64,000 nucleotides of DNA from Blasia pusilla. Taxonomy: Eukaryota; Marchantiophyta; Marchantiopsida; Blasiales. The stretch covers positions 16,678,001-16,742,000 of the forward strand of contig CM114271.1 in assembly GCA_050084515.1 (NCBI GenBank), in the 5' to 3' direction. The position numbers and the translations under genes were made by a program. Within the stretch, counting starts at the first letter, position 1. Every line of letters begins with the position of its first letter. The notes beneath the pieces were generated by a model. The model saw only the letters and a program-made list of their open reading frames with translations, searched no databases and was not told the origin of the DNA. Below, in pieces: positions 10,386 to 20,900 of the stretch.

Positions 10386-10889
10386 CTACCACGTCTTCCG
10401 ACCCAACCCTCCCGTGTATCCAAAAAAATCCCATTCTAAATGAGTTCCACGATCGACTTTGCTGCTCATATTGCTGCATGCTCCTGAGATTCTTACATAG
10501 CCTGGGATCTCCTTGCTGTCCACATCCCTTCCGTAATCATTGTCGGCAACAGAGATTCGTGCGTACCTATCTCTATCTCCACGGTTGCCAAAATCAGTAT
10601 CACTTCCATCAATAGAAAGCCTTGCAAATCTAGTATCAATCTCTGTGAAGTTTCGATGGTCATATTCAATGCGTGACATAGGAACTCTTGCGTACAGCGA
10701 ATAGTCTCTCTCTATGTACCTCCGATGTTCAGATTCAGGCATGTCTGAAACAGATATCCTTGCATATGGTGAAAATGTCCTCTCCATAGGCTTAGTCTTG
10801 GCCTGCTCCCCATGTTCTATGGAGAGGTCCATCATTGGTAGGTCCATCAAACATAAGTAACCGACCTCATGGTTCACTACATCTCCCAA
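10386..10889 (-). CDS. unrecognised ORF with five internal YAR-type repeats
   Basis: The open frame has 167 codons and starts at an ATG at 10887-10889. Five copies of a short motif are spaced by about 23-27 residues: YARISVSD, YARVPMSR, FARLSIDG, YARISVAD and YVRISGA, separated by charged, Asp/Arg-rich linkers. Such regular repeats are unlikely in random sequence, so this is probably a coding fragment or a single exon. I do not recognise the family. There is no signal peptide or membrane segment. Tandem non-coding repeats begin immediately upstream, so the gene may be truncated at its 5' side. No partner gene is nearby. Confidence 0.35.
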   Translation of the reverse strand: MGDVVNHEVGYLCLMDLPMMDLSIEHGEQAKTKPMERTFSPYARISVSDMPESEHRRYIERDYSLYARVPMSRIEYDHRNFTEIDTRFARLSIDGSDTDFGNRGDRDRYARISVADNDYGRDVDSKEIPGYVRISGACSNMSSKVDRGTHLEWDFFGYTGGLGRKTW

Positions 10890-10954
10890 CAGCTCAAACG
10901 GCCTACTCCATTATGCGCACTTTTTGTTGTTGTCTCGCGCCAAAGGCATCTTAC

Positions 10955-12330
10955 CCATTTTTTGGCCCTCCTCTTCTTCCTAAAGCCCATAAATCATGAA
11001 ATTTTGTCACAAAATGAAATCTAGTGTCAAGATCCCAATGGAAAAAAATTCTCAAAATTATCACACAAAGAAGGAAAAAAAATTCAAAAACTCTAAGTGT
11101 GGTTTCCAATTTTAATTGAACATGGAGTTTGATTTGGAAGATCCACACCGTCCAATTGCAATAGGGCATTCCCAACCCCACATCCCTAATGTTTCAGCTC
11201 AATCCAACGGTGGGAGCTTGGGGTGCGTGGATAAGAAGACCAAAATTTAAAGAAGACTCGGATCATTACTTGTAAATCATTCATATTCCTTTGCTTCTTT
11301 AATTTTTGGCCATCCTCTTCATACTTATGCCCATAAATTGTGAAATTTGTCTCAGCATTCATTGTAGTATCAAGGTCCCAATCCTAAAAAAATAAAATCT
11401 CAAAATTATTACACATAGAGGGAATAAAAAATATAAAACTCTAAATGTGGTTTTCCAATTTTAAATTGAACATGGAATATGATTTGGAAGATCCACACCG
11501 TCTAAGTCCAAAAGAGCCTTCCTAACCCCACATCCCTCATGTTTCAGCTCAATCCAACGGTGGAAGCTTGGGGTGCATGGGTAAGAAGACCAAAATTCAA
11601 AGAACACTTGAATCATCAGTTGTAAATCAATCTTATTCCTCTTTCTTCTTCATTTTTTGGCCCTTCTCTTCTTCGTAAAGCCTATAAATCATGAAATTTT
11701 GTCACAAAATGAAATTAAGTGTGAGGATTCCAATTGAAAAATAAATTTTCAAATTAACTAGACTGTAAGGGAATAAACAATCAAAAACCCTAAATGTGGT
11801 TATCCTAATTTAAATTGAACATGGAGTATGATATATAAGATCTGCATTGTCTAAGGGCAAGAGGGCATTCCCAAACTCATATTCCCCATGTTTCAGCTCA
11901 ATCCAACGGTGGGATTACGGATTCGGTGATTGAAAGAAGTCTTGGAACATTACTTGTAAATCACTCGTATTCTTCTTTGTTCTTCATTTTTAGGCCCTCC
12001 TCTTCATCCTTAATCTCATAAATCATGAAAGTTTGTCAAAAAAAATGCACTTTAGTCTCTAGATTCCAATAGAAAAAGAAATTCTCCAAATGACCACACA
12101 TAGAGGGAGTTAAAAATAGAAAACCCTAATTGTGGTTTCACAATTGAATTGAACATAGAGTATGATTTGGAAGATCCACACCATACAAGGGCAATTGAGA
12201 ATTCCCAACCCCACATCTCTCATGTTTTAGCTCAATCCAACAATGGGAGTTTGGGGTGCGTTGGTAAGAAGACCAAAATTCAAAGAAAACTTGGAACGTT
12301 ACTCGTAAATCACTCATATTCCTCTCTCTC
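10955..12330. repeat. four tandem copies of a ~340-bp repeat
   Basis: An anchor beginning near TTTGGCCCTCCTCTTC and leading into a CATAAATCATGAAA-type stretch recurs at about 10960, 11304, 11653 and 11988, giving periods of about 345, 349 and 335. Each unit also contains a TCAGCTCAATCCAACGGTG-type stretch. Copies are clearly diverged. No coding content is seen. Confidence 0.8.
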
Positions 12331-12439
12331 CCCTCCACCCTCAAGAAGGGGTCCAAAACTCAAGAAAGTTTTCCCATAGGGGCACCCCAACCCCATGATC
12401 ACACATGAAAAGAAACAACTTCAAATGACCACTCACACA

Positions 12440-13175
12440 TGGAATTAAAAATCGTATACCCAAGGTCTTTCATTTTTGGTATTAGCATGGGGGGGGCAAA
12501 AGGCAGATCTGAGCCGTTGAAGTCTTATACAGGTCTAATTCAAAGGCTTGTGCCAAGTTTCATGACCATCCAATGGTTAGAAGAAAATATATGTGTATGT
12601 TAACATGAAATTGACACAACGACTTGGAACAATCCTAATACAAGTCCTCCTTGTCCTTCTTGACCCTCATTTTCTCCCCTCCACCCTCAACCAGGGGTCG
12701 AAATTTTATTTTTTTTTCCAAATGGGCACTTCAATTAGAGTAACACAAGGGACAATAAAAAACTGCAAATGACCACTCACACATGGAACTAAAAATCGTA
12801 AATCCTAAATAAGGTCTTTTATTTTTGGTATGAGAGTGGGGAGCTAAAAAGAAGATCTGAACCGTTCAATTTTTGGACAGACGTGATGAAAAGGCTTGTG
12901 CTAAGTTTTATCACCATCCAATGGTTGTAAGAGACGATAGCTCAATGTTAACATGAAAAGACATGTGCGAAGTTTTATCATCATCCAATGGTTGGAAGTA
13001 AAGATAGCTCCATGTTAATATGAGAATGCCACAAAGACTCGACAAAATTCTACTTGAAGCCCTGCTCTTCCTTCATGACACCTCCTATTCAACACCATCC
13101 AATGGTTGGAAACAAAGATACCTTCCATGTTAACATGAAAATGACATAAATACTTGGAAAAATCCTACTCTTCGT
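12440..13175. repeat. second tandem repeat, ~350-bp unit
   Basis: A block with AAGGTCTTTCATTTTTGG and later CATCCAATGGTTAGAAG recurs at about 12464 and 12812. Shorter partial copies of the CATCCAATGGTTGGAA part lie at about 12985 and 13096. The copies are diverged and non-coding. Confidence 0.7.
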
Positions 13176-13181
13176 TTGTGA

Positions 13182-13307
13182 TGTCGTGCGCATACACATC
13201 GCTACACAAGATACATTGTTGTCACCGAACACACACACAAACAAACACGATCCCATGCTAACTCACGGCATCCATACACAGAGGCGAGAAGTACCAAAAT
13301 ATCTCCA
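13182..13307 (-). repeat. 126-bp LTR-like repeat, family 1, left of fragment D
   Basis: The repeat has the same length and TG...CA ends as the copies at 207-332 and 846-971 and lies in the same orientation. It directly adjoins tandem repeats on the left and a telomere-like motif on the right. Together with the opposite-facing copy at 15089-15214 it brackets fragment D. No flanking duplication is evident. Confidence 0.65.
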
Positions 13308-13312
13308 ATAAT

Positions 13313-13460
13313 CCCTAAACCCTAAACCTCGCGAGTCACCGTCGACGGCCAACCATCACCGTCAACGGTCAACCATCACCGTGAACGGTCAACCGTCACC
13401 ATCAACAGTCCGTTGTCACCATCAACGATCAACCGTCACAGTGAACGGTCCATCGTCCAC
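13313..13460. repeat. plant telomere motif followed by 20-bp tandem repeat
   Basis: 13313-13328 reads CCCTAAACCCTAAACC, two units of the Arabidopsis-type telomere repeat. About 10 bases later a 20-bp unit close to GGTCAACCATCACCGTCAAC repeats about six times with point changes up to about 13460. Open frames here are by-products of the repeat. Confidence 0.75.
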
Positions 13461-13639
13461 CCGCCACCGTTGGCCGTTGCCGTTGCCCAGCGTTGCTCAG
13501 AGCCGCATTTGGCCGTTGTCCACCCTTGGGTTGCCATTTCCGTCATTACGAAGTGGAGGGACTTCCATGACCACTGTTGATTCTCTTACTTGCGCCGCCA
13601 CCACGTACTTTAGTTTGGCCACCATTTTCATCGAAGTTT

Positions 13640-14965
13640 CATCGTCAACTCGTGACGGCATATGACCTCCGGTTATGGTGTTTGAGTTTTGATTTCATGC
13701 TGCTATGTTGTGATTGGTAGCCGCTCGACGACGATCGAGTACCGTGCCGTGATGCCCGTAGCCGCAACGCACCGCCGATTGCCGCGCCGTACCGCTCGTG
13801 GCCGCATAGCACCGTCTCGATCGCGGAGCCGCACCGTCGTTGTGGAGCAGAGTATGTGTTTATTGTTGATTGAGGAGGGTATGCCGCCGAGTGCCGCATC
13901 CCACCATCGAGGGCCGTGCCGTTCGTAGCAGTTCTGTGCCGCCTACAACGCCGCACCGTTCCGCTGGAACTGCACTGTCTATCGAGGAGTTTTGAGCAGC
14001 GTCAGTACAGGAGGAGTATGACATGCTAATTGGAGGAGTTGTCTCCACGACCGAGTTGGGATTGAGATTTGCAGTTTTTGAGGAGCGACATCGACATGTG
14101 TTCAGGTTACCCATTCTTGTCCTTTACCTTGCACGCGTGAGGGATTCTGGCATTTTGGTAGTTTATTTGGGGATATTGGATTGTGTGGATGCTAAGAGCA
14201 TCATTTATGTATGTGGTTTAGGACACATAGACCTGTGTGGGATGTTCGGAGTTGAGGGTAGGTTGTCGAAGAGATGATAGCCTGGTCGATTTGCCGCACC
14301 ATGCCGCTTGTTGCCGCACGTTACACGTCTCGGGGAGGGAGAGTGTAGATCGAGTGCCGTATGTTTGGGATGAGTGATTGAGGGATTACTCGCGAGGTTG
14401 AGAATGATTGTGTGCGAGGGGCACAAGGGCCATCATGGCATCCTTTCAGGATTTTGAGAGGCAAGGTAGTGGACCTGAGAGTAGCTCTGGAGGGTTTACC
14501 CGGAGTGGTGCGAGGGTCTCCACATGAGAGACCACCTCGATCTCCTTCTGTGTCGTCTTCACACAAGGGGGAGCGTGTAGAGGAGTTTGTGAGCACATCG
14601 CCAGACATTGTGAGTGGTCCTACCAGTTGGGCGTACGAGATGGACGACCGGGGTAGAGGACCACGTAGGTTTTCAGGTGCAGTAGGCACGATTGAGTTGC
14701 ACGATTTCATAGCAGAGTTTAGGAGTTGGTGTGACTCCCAGCGGTCCACGAACTCTAGAGAGTTCAACCCGTTTACATGAACTCTAGAGAGTTCAACCCG
14801 CCACGCTCACATAGCGTAGCAGCCAGCCAAAACAGACTAGGCTTCCTCAGTCTTTCACGTTGTCTGAGGCGATGAGGACCCCATTGATGGATCCTGATCA
14901 AAGTTCTTGGAGAGTTTTTGATGTTGTTGGTGTGCAGGCATGGAGGGTGATGATCTTGCTTGCCT
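13640..14965 (+). mobile_element. retroelement fragment D: GC-rich leader, gag start and a rearranged pre-protease piece
   Basis: From about 14056 the sequence matches the leader and gag of copy A in the opposite orientation. The gag ATG is at 14435-14437, followed by MASFQDFER and GGFTRSG. A 7-base deletion relative to copy A breaks the frame near 14515, and the reading resumes in another frame with a TIELHDFIAEFRSWCD block to about 14780. A short stretch around 14751-14801 is duplicated. After it, 14795-14835 is an antisense copy of the FWLAATLCERG segment, joined to a sense copy of the SFTLSEAMRTP block (to about 14965). The 13640-14055 part is GC-rich and has no counterpart in copy A. D is a deleted and locally inverted remnant. 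Confidence 0.7.
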
Positions 14966-15088
14966 TGTGTGTGTAACCCAAGCCTCTCATTAGGAGAGTG
15001 GGTTTGGTTTGACATTGAGAGAGACATGTGAGAGTGCACACATGTGAGAACTATGGTGTTGTGGGAGAGACTGGATCTTATTTTTAAT

Positions 15089-15214
15089 TAAAGATATTTT
15101 GGTACTTCTTGTCTCGTTGTTTGGATGCCATGAGTTAGCATGGGATAATGCATGTTTGTGTGTGTGTTTGGTGATAATGATGTATGTTGTGTAGCGATGT
15201 GTATGCGCACGACA
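15089..15214 (+). repeat. 126-bp LTR-like repeat, family 1, inverted relative to 13182-13307
   Basis: This is the reverse complement of the other family 1 copies and ends GCGCACGACA. Its first three bases are mutated from TGG to TAA. It is preceded (about 14965-15088) by the same spacer sequence found beside the copies at 1-845. It therefore forms an inverted pair with 13182-13307 around fragment D. Confidence 0.65.
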
Positions 15215-15219
15215 TCCAC

Positions 15220-15940
15220 TAGTGGTCACGAGGCATATGATAAGATCGTGAGAGGAGAGAGACCCACACCATCAGCCCGGAGACTAGATGGAGAGGAGGG
15301 CAGTGAGACATGTGATGTGGAAGAGACCTCTCGTGGTAGAGGACCACCCAATTTCAGTCCCACAATGGAGTTCTTCCAACAGTTGGGGAAGAGCTACCAA
15401 GGCGTACGCACCGACAAGCTGAAGAGTCTATAGGATTATCAGCGCTGATCGGGTGAGAGTCTGAGAGAGGCATTCACGTTTTTGAGAAGGTTGATCATTG
15501 CTACATATGGAGTAACTAAGGTGCAGTCGCTCTAGTGTTGGTACGAGATTCTGGACCGAGAACTACGGAGGTGCGGTATTAATTCACACAGCAAAACCCA
15601 CATTGAAGGTGGTCTTTGAGTTGTCTGAGCATATTGAGCTCAATATGAGTGAGGAGCAGGTAGTGACCGCTAGATTTTCTCAAGAGTCGACGGGTCTACG
15701 AGCGACGGTGACCCCACAAGTGCCACAACGAGCACCAGTACCATGGGAGCGGGCTAGTATGCCCAGAGAGTAGGGTGGGTACCATGAGCCTACGAGGCAA
15801 CGACGCGTACCTACATATGTTGCCCAACAAGGACCGATGTTATCTTGTTGGACGTGTGGAGGTAGAGAGACTGCACACAACATGGGAGAGGATCACGAGC
15901 ACCTTCGATTGCTCAAGAGCCACAGCGGATGGACCCACCA
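15220..15940 (+). pseudogene. gag fragment E of the same retroelement group
   Basis: Translation gives blocks that align with the gag of copies A and C: FSPTMEFFQQLGKSYQGVR, SGESLREAFTFLRRLI and CWYEILDRELRR. A TAG stop at 15533-15535 falls where the other copies have a Gln-like codon before the WY block, and another stop lies at about 15431. The fragment starts 6 bases after the LTR-like repeat and ends against the LTR-like repeat of copy B at 15945. It has neither start nor end of its own. Confidence 0.7.
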
Positions 15941-15944
15941 TAGT

Positions 15945-16523
15945 TGTCATGCGAATCCACATCATCATACAACATACATCGCTAACATACCATACTCACA
16001 TACATACATAACATAGACGAGAGCATCCACAAACACAAGTGTACCACAACTGAAATCCGTGAAAGACCTACTGTCATAAAACACGTATAGAATCACATAC
16101 AATCGAGCCAAACCCACTCCACGATGGGAGAATCCAGGTCGAAGCTTGCGGGAACCACCATAGCCAAGAGCTCTCCTCACTACTAAGGCTAAATCCCAAC
16201 GCAATAGGCTCAACTCAAAGAAGTAACTGTTCTTTGAGTGCACTCCACACTATATTCTCCAACCTAAGAGCGGGCCCCACTGGAAAAGTCACCCTCAACT
16301 GAGTAACCCCAATCCTATGTATGAAACCGCATCTCTACTTGGACACTATGACCCTACATAAGATATGGCCTCTACTAGCACACTATACTCTAAAATATAA
16401 TCCGTATGGTCATAACAACTGTCGTGCGAATTCACATCGTCAAACAACATACATCGCTGACATACCATATTCACATACATACATAACATAGACGAGAGCA
16501 TCCACAAACACAAGTGTACCACA
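15945..16523 (-). repeat. 104-bp LTR, 371-bp spacer, 104-bp LTR at the 3' end of copy B
   Basis: The 104-bp block 15945-16048 (starts TGTCATGCG, ends TACCACA) recurs at 16420-16523. The 371-bp spacer between them is matched by the spacer in copy C (55538-55909). The same LTR-spacer-LTR arrangement in two separate insertions suggests that it moves as a unit. Immediately inside, on the minus strand, lies a purine-rich GGTTAGGGGGGCG-like tract (16524-16545) that fits a polypurine tract. Confidence 0.7.
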
Positions 16524-16698
16524 ACTCGCCCCCCTAACTGGCGGTTAGGTCCCTCTAACTCCCAGGTAGCCCTATACATCTACTACATGCTATACACCTT
16601 CATGGGTGCACGAATCAGAAGGCCGGGTGCTAGGTTGCCCCATCGTTAGTCGCACATCCGTAATCCATATCATGCAAAGATCAAGTCATCTACCTCTC

Positions 16699-18028
16699 CT
16701 AAGTACATCGAGGACAAATCCACCTTCCAGTAGGAACAACATCCATACGTGGAGTCAAACACATCATGTGCCAACCCCTAGAACACCGATCACACACCAA
16801 CATACGGGTTGCGTTACCAGCACACCCACATAACATGCACCTCAAGCTAGCACGTATCCTGGCTAAGCTTGGGTCAACAGTACCATCCACATTTGGAAGA
16901 TGACATGGCGCATAATTACGCACATGGTCCTTCCAAACAACTCCATCACGATCCTCCAACATGAGAACTCCAGAAGCTAACACCTCGTGCACTCGTAAAA
17001 TAGTGTGGCTTGCCGTCACATCCACCGTTGTTGGTGATATCTGCTGCAAATAGACATAGTCCCCCACATGGAACCTACGAATCGATGGTCGATAACCTCC
17101 ATCCCGAATGGTTGCATACCGCAACGTATCCCTGTTTTGAGCAATGGCAAGATTCTCAAAGGCTGTTGGCATAACTCTCCGAAAGAGCTCTGCTCGTTGA
17201 GAACATACTCTCATCCACATCTCTCGGTCATCAAGGTTCACCACCTCACTAGACTCCCGACGGATTGCTGCTGGCAAGTCTGGATGTCGGCCGTATAACA
17301 GAAAATAAGGTGAGAAGGAAGCCAAGGATGCTTGGCGACTGAACCTATACCCCATGGCTAACCATGGCAACTGAATATCCCAGTCTCCAAGATGCCCCTT
17401 CTATAGGCCATACTTGCACAATGCCCTGTTCACCGTCTGAACCACACGCTCAGCCAAACCATCTGCCTCTGGATGATCTCGAGACGTGGTTCGATGATTA
17501 ATCAATGCCCTGTCACACAAGACTTGAAACTCACCCTAAAACTCTGTACCCTGGTCGGTCAACACTTCAGCTGGTGCACCAAAATGACTAAGCACTCTAT
17601 CAAGAAACGCATATGCCGTTCCCTCACTTGCCTTGTCAGGTAATGCCACCAACTCAATCCACTTGGAGAAGTGCTCCACCATCACCAACACATATCGATG
17701 ATGTCATACCGTCAACGTTAACGGTTCCGCAAAGTCCACACTCCAACGGTAATCCAACCCCATAATAGGCAAGGGGTGTAACTGTGGTGTAGGGGCATTG
17801 AATGATACCCTCACCCGGTCACAAACCATACAACGTGACACCAACTGTTGCACCTGAGTATGCATGCCACGCCACCAATACTGACCAAGGAGTAAGCTAT
17901 ACGTACGCTTTACCCCAAAATGTCCCAACTCCTCATGGGCATGTCGCACAATGCGCTCTCTCTCAGCCAAACGTGGCACTACTTGTACTCTACCATCCTC
18001 CCACACACGGAGAATATGTGTTGTCTAA
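16699..18028 (-). pseudogene. copy B integrase with intact C-terminal PHD finger
   Basis: On the minus strand the reading starts at 18028 inside the linker before the zinc-binding domain. HAHEELGHFG and CMVC give the HHCC zinc site. The core has its first Asp in SVDFAEPL, the second in LTDQGTEF and the Glu in GLAERVV. A TGA at 17704-17706 and a TAG at 17401-17403 interrupt it. The C-terminal barrel (DYVYLQQISPTT, then VWKDHVRNYAPCHLP) leads into a PHD finger at about 16702-16840 with all eight ligands in order: CMLC, CDRC, WHMMC and W-I-C-P-R-C. Everything upstream of the integrase is missing and is replaced by unrelated DNA at 18029. Other similar zinc folds are possible, but the spacing and the Trp before the last Cys pair favour PHD. 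Confidence 0.85.
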
Positions 18029-20106
18029 CCAAACCTAGTTAGGATGTTCGAGGAGGAGGTTCTGAGATGAATTTCGATAAATAATTTTAAAGAAAAAAAC
18101 CAAAAGAAGGGGACTCAAAGAGTCAAGTAAGCAAAGGCCAAGATCGGCTTAGAAAAGAAGAAGGAGGCATTCCTTTATGGATTAAATTCATCAACACCCG
18201 AGATAATATCAGCAATTCCTAGAGAATTATGAATACTACTAAATGGGACGTGGTTGTAGGAGAATTTGGTCTTAGCATCTTCAAGGCAACGGGAGGTACA
18301 AGGGAAAGCATTTAGCTTGAAGAGAGACCCGGCCGCTAAATACGTAGGACTATTGGTGCTCCGAGCACGTATTGTAGAAGCTGCAGCAATGTTGTCTCCA
18401 CGAGGAGACTTGCCTGAGAAAATATGAATATTTTGGACAATGAAAGAGGATCAAATATGTGATTCTTTTTCCATTTGGGTGAATGGTAAGGTCGTGCAAG
18501 TCACATCGAATGAAGCAAGATGATATACATATCTTGCTTGTCCGTTCAAAAGAAATACGCTGAAGGGAAATTGCAATAGGAATGTCTGTTGTTGAATGTG
18601 ACGAGATGAGCATTGACGAGCAAGTTTGTCACATTAAGGCACAATCCACTGGTCTTTGGATGTTTCTCGTTGAGCATAGAGTGGGAGTTGGAGAGAGATT
18701 TTTTTTTATCCTGCCACCCATAACCTCCTCTTGCCCAGAAGATCATTACGGCTTGTGATGAATGTTGGCAATGATCCTTATATGGTTGATAAAGTCACAG
18801 TATCATCAATTGAAGTTGTTTGTACGTCAATTAGAGAACACCATCTTAGTGAAGGTTGGCATGTTGCTCTCCATACTATCCTAGATCAAGTGGAAAGGTT
18901 GCAAAAGAAGCTAGGGGATATTGCGGCCAATATCCATATTCTTCATACCCAGCTCGGAGAAGTTTGAAATGGGTTTGCCTCATCACAAGTGGCTAATAGT
19001 ACCTTGACCAAGAAGCCCTTTGTGGTGAAGGGGGATGTTGTATCACACTAGAAAGTATAAAGTGATGTGTGGTATATACTCAATTTTTTAATAAAATCAC
19101 CTACCGTCTTTTGTCACAATAATTTTCTATCTACTACTGTACTATTGGTTATACATCCTCTTACGGCTAAGCATCCACCTACTTGTGGGCTGAATATAAG
19201 GGATCTTGATGGCTAAATAAGGATTGGTATATATAGAGACAATGCATCTAGACATAAATTGAATGCATGGTTGAAAGTTCTAGCATTCTATGGAGCACTC
19301 GAGCATATTGTAGAAAAGTTTGGACAGTACGTGTAACATGCACTAGTGAACGTGTCGGAATCAAAAAATATTTAGTCAAAAAATGAAAGGAAAAACTTCA
19401 AAAAGTTTCTATACAAGTTTGTAGCCTCATCCAATTTCCTAATGCCGAGGATTTTGAGAAAGTCTCTTCAATCTCTCTATTTCCTTTAGAGCCTTTGCTC
19501 CAGTGGAATCTTTGTCTCCTTCTTCTATAGAAACTCTTAACATGTTAAAGAGTTCACTCTCAAATGCTAAACTCCTAGAAATAGAGTCTTTTATACCGGA
19601 CACCCTTGCTAATACCTCCAGCCACAATCTTGTCGAGTCTTACCTAGATAGTCCTAGGTTTGAGAATAGCTCCTCCCTCTTGCATATCAAAGTCATTTTT
19701 TTATGTTCTAGAATATTTAAATACTTTCCTAATCAAGCCAAGGTTGTTTCCTTTTGATCTATTTTTTCCTCCCGGTAGTATAGATGTGAGGAATTTTTTG
19801 GCTTTGGCCCTACATACTCCATGCATAATCCAAAGATCCGCTCATCAACAACCAATGGTTCACTCCGCTATAAGCGTGAAGTTGGAAAATTACTCTCCCC
19901 TTGCATCTTGCACAACAAAGCCCATTTGAGGAAGACTTGAGAAGACAAGGGAGGATTGCAAATAGTTTCAATTAGAGTGGTTGCTAGTTGTAATTAGCTA
20001 CTAACTATGTCCACAAAACTACTATAAATACCCGTCGTTGCACTCTACACAACCACTATGAATTTTTACTTGTCCACAATGTAAATTGTACTAAACATCT
20101 CTATCT
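18029..20106. other. no recognised gene
   Basis: Two short open stretches (plus 18731-18967 and minus 19439-19627) look mildly protein-like, with helix-forming composition, but have no recognisable domain. I cannot support a gene here. Confidence 0.4.
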
Positions 20107-20900
20107 AAGCCACCATAACGTAGCCATAAGCCACTTGGAAATATCCATAAGCCAATTCGAATGTGCAATTTGTAAATAGCCGCCACCACACTCTACAAGT
20201 GAGCAAGCAAGCACGCACACAAGCAAGGCAAGGCAAAGCAAAGCAATCCACAACAACCACCATCTAGCTGTTAATAACCACCAGTAGATTCCACATGAGT
20301 CCCAAATAAGCTCGACACCAACCACCATGTAGATTTATCTTGCCACCAGCTCACTTCTCATAAATATTGTAAAATCTTCCATTGCGCTCTATGCAATCAC
20401 TATGAATATGTACTTATCCGCCACCACACGATTTACATTGAATTAAACACGTCTATCTAAGCCACCATAACGTAGCCATAAGCCACTTGGAAATATCCAC
20501 AAGCCCATTTGGATGTGCTATTTGTAAACAACCACCACCATACTCTATAAGTGAGCAAGCAAGCAAAGCAAAGAAATCCACAAAATCTCCACAACAACCA
20601 CCATCTAGCTATTCATAACCACTAGTAGATTCCACATGAGTTCAAAATAAACTCAGCATCAACCATCATGTAGCTATGTATAGTTTCCAACTCACTTCTC
20701 AAAACTACCATTAATATCTACCACTCCACTCTACATAGCCACTATGTACCTATTCATATCCGCAAGCATACAATGTACAATCTATATACTAAACATGTCT
20801 ACCTAAGCCACTATAACATAGCCATAAGTCATTTGGATGCTATTTGTAAATAACCGCCACTACAAGCAAAGATATGCAAGCAAATCAAAGTGTAAAGTCC
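20107..20900. repeat. tandem repeat, ~350-bp unit, about 2.3 copies
   Basis: The stretch TAAGCCACCATAACGTAGCC recurs at about 20107 and 20458, and in a diverged form at 20804. Each is followed by a GCCACTTGGAAATATCCA-type block and a GAGCAAGCAAGC run. The period is about 350. It is non-coding. Confidence 0.8.

Noticed and set aside
10221-10439. Open frame with a Leu-Ser run
   Set aside because: It is produced by the (CT)n tract.
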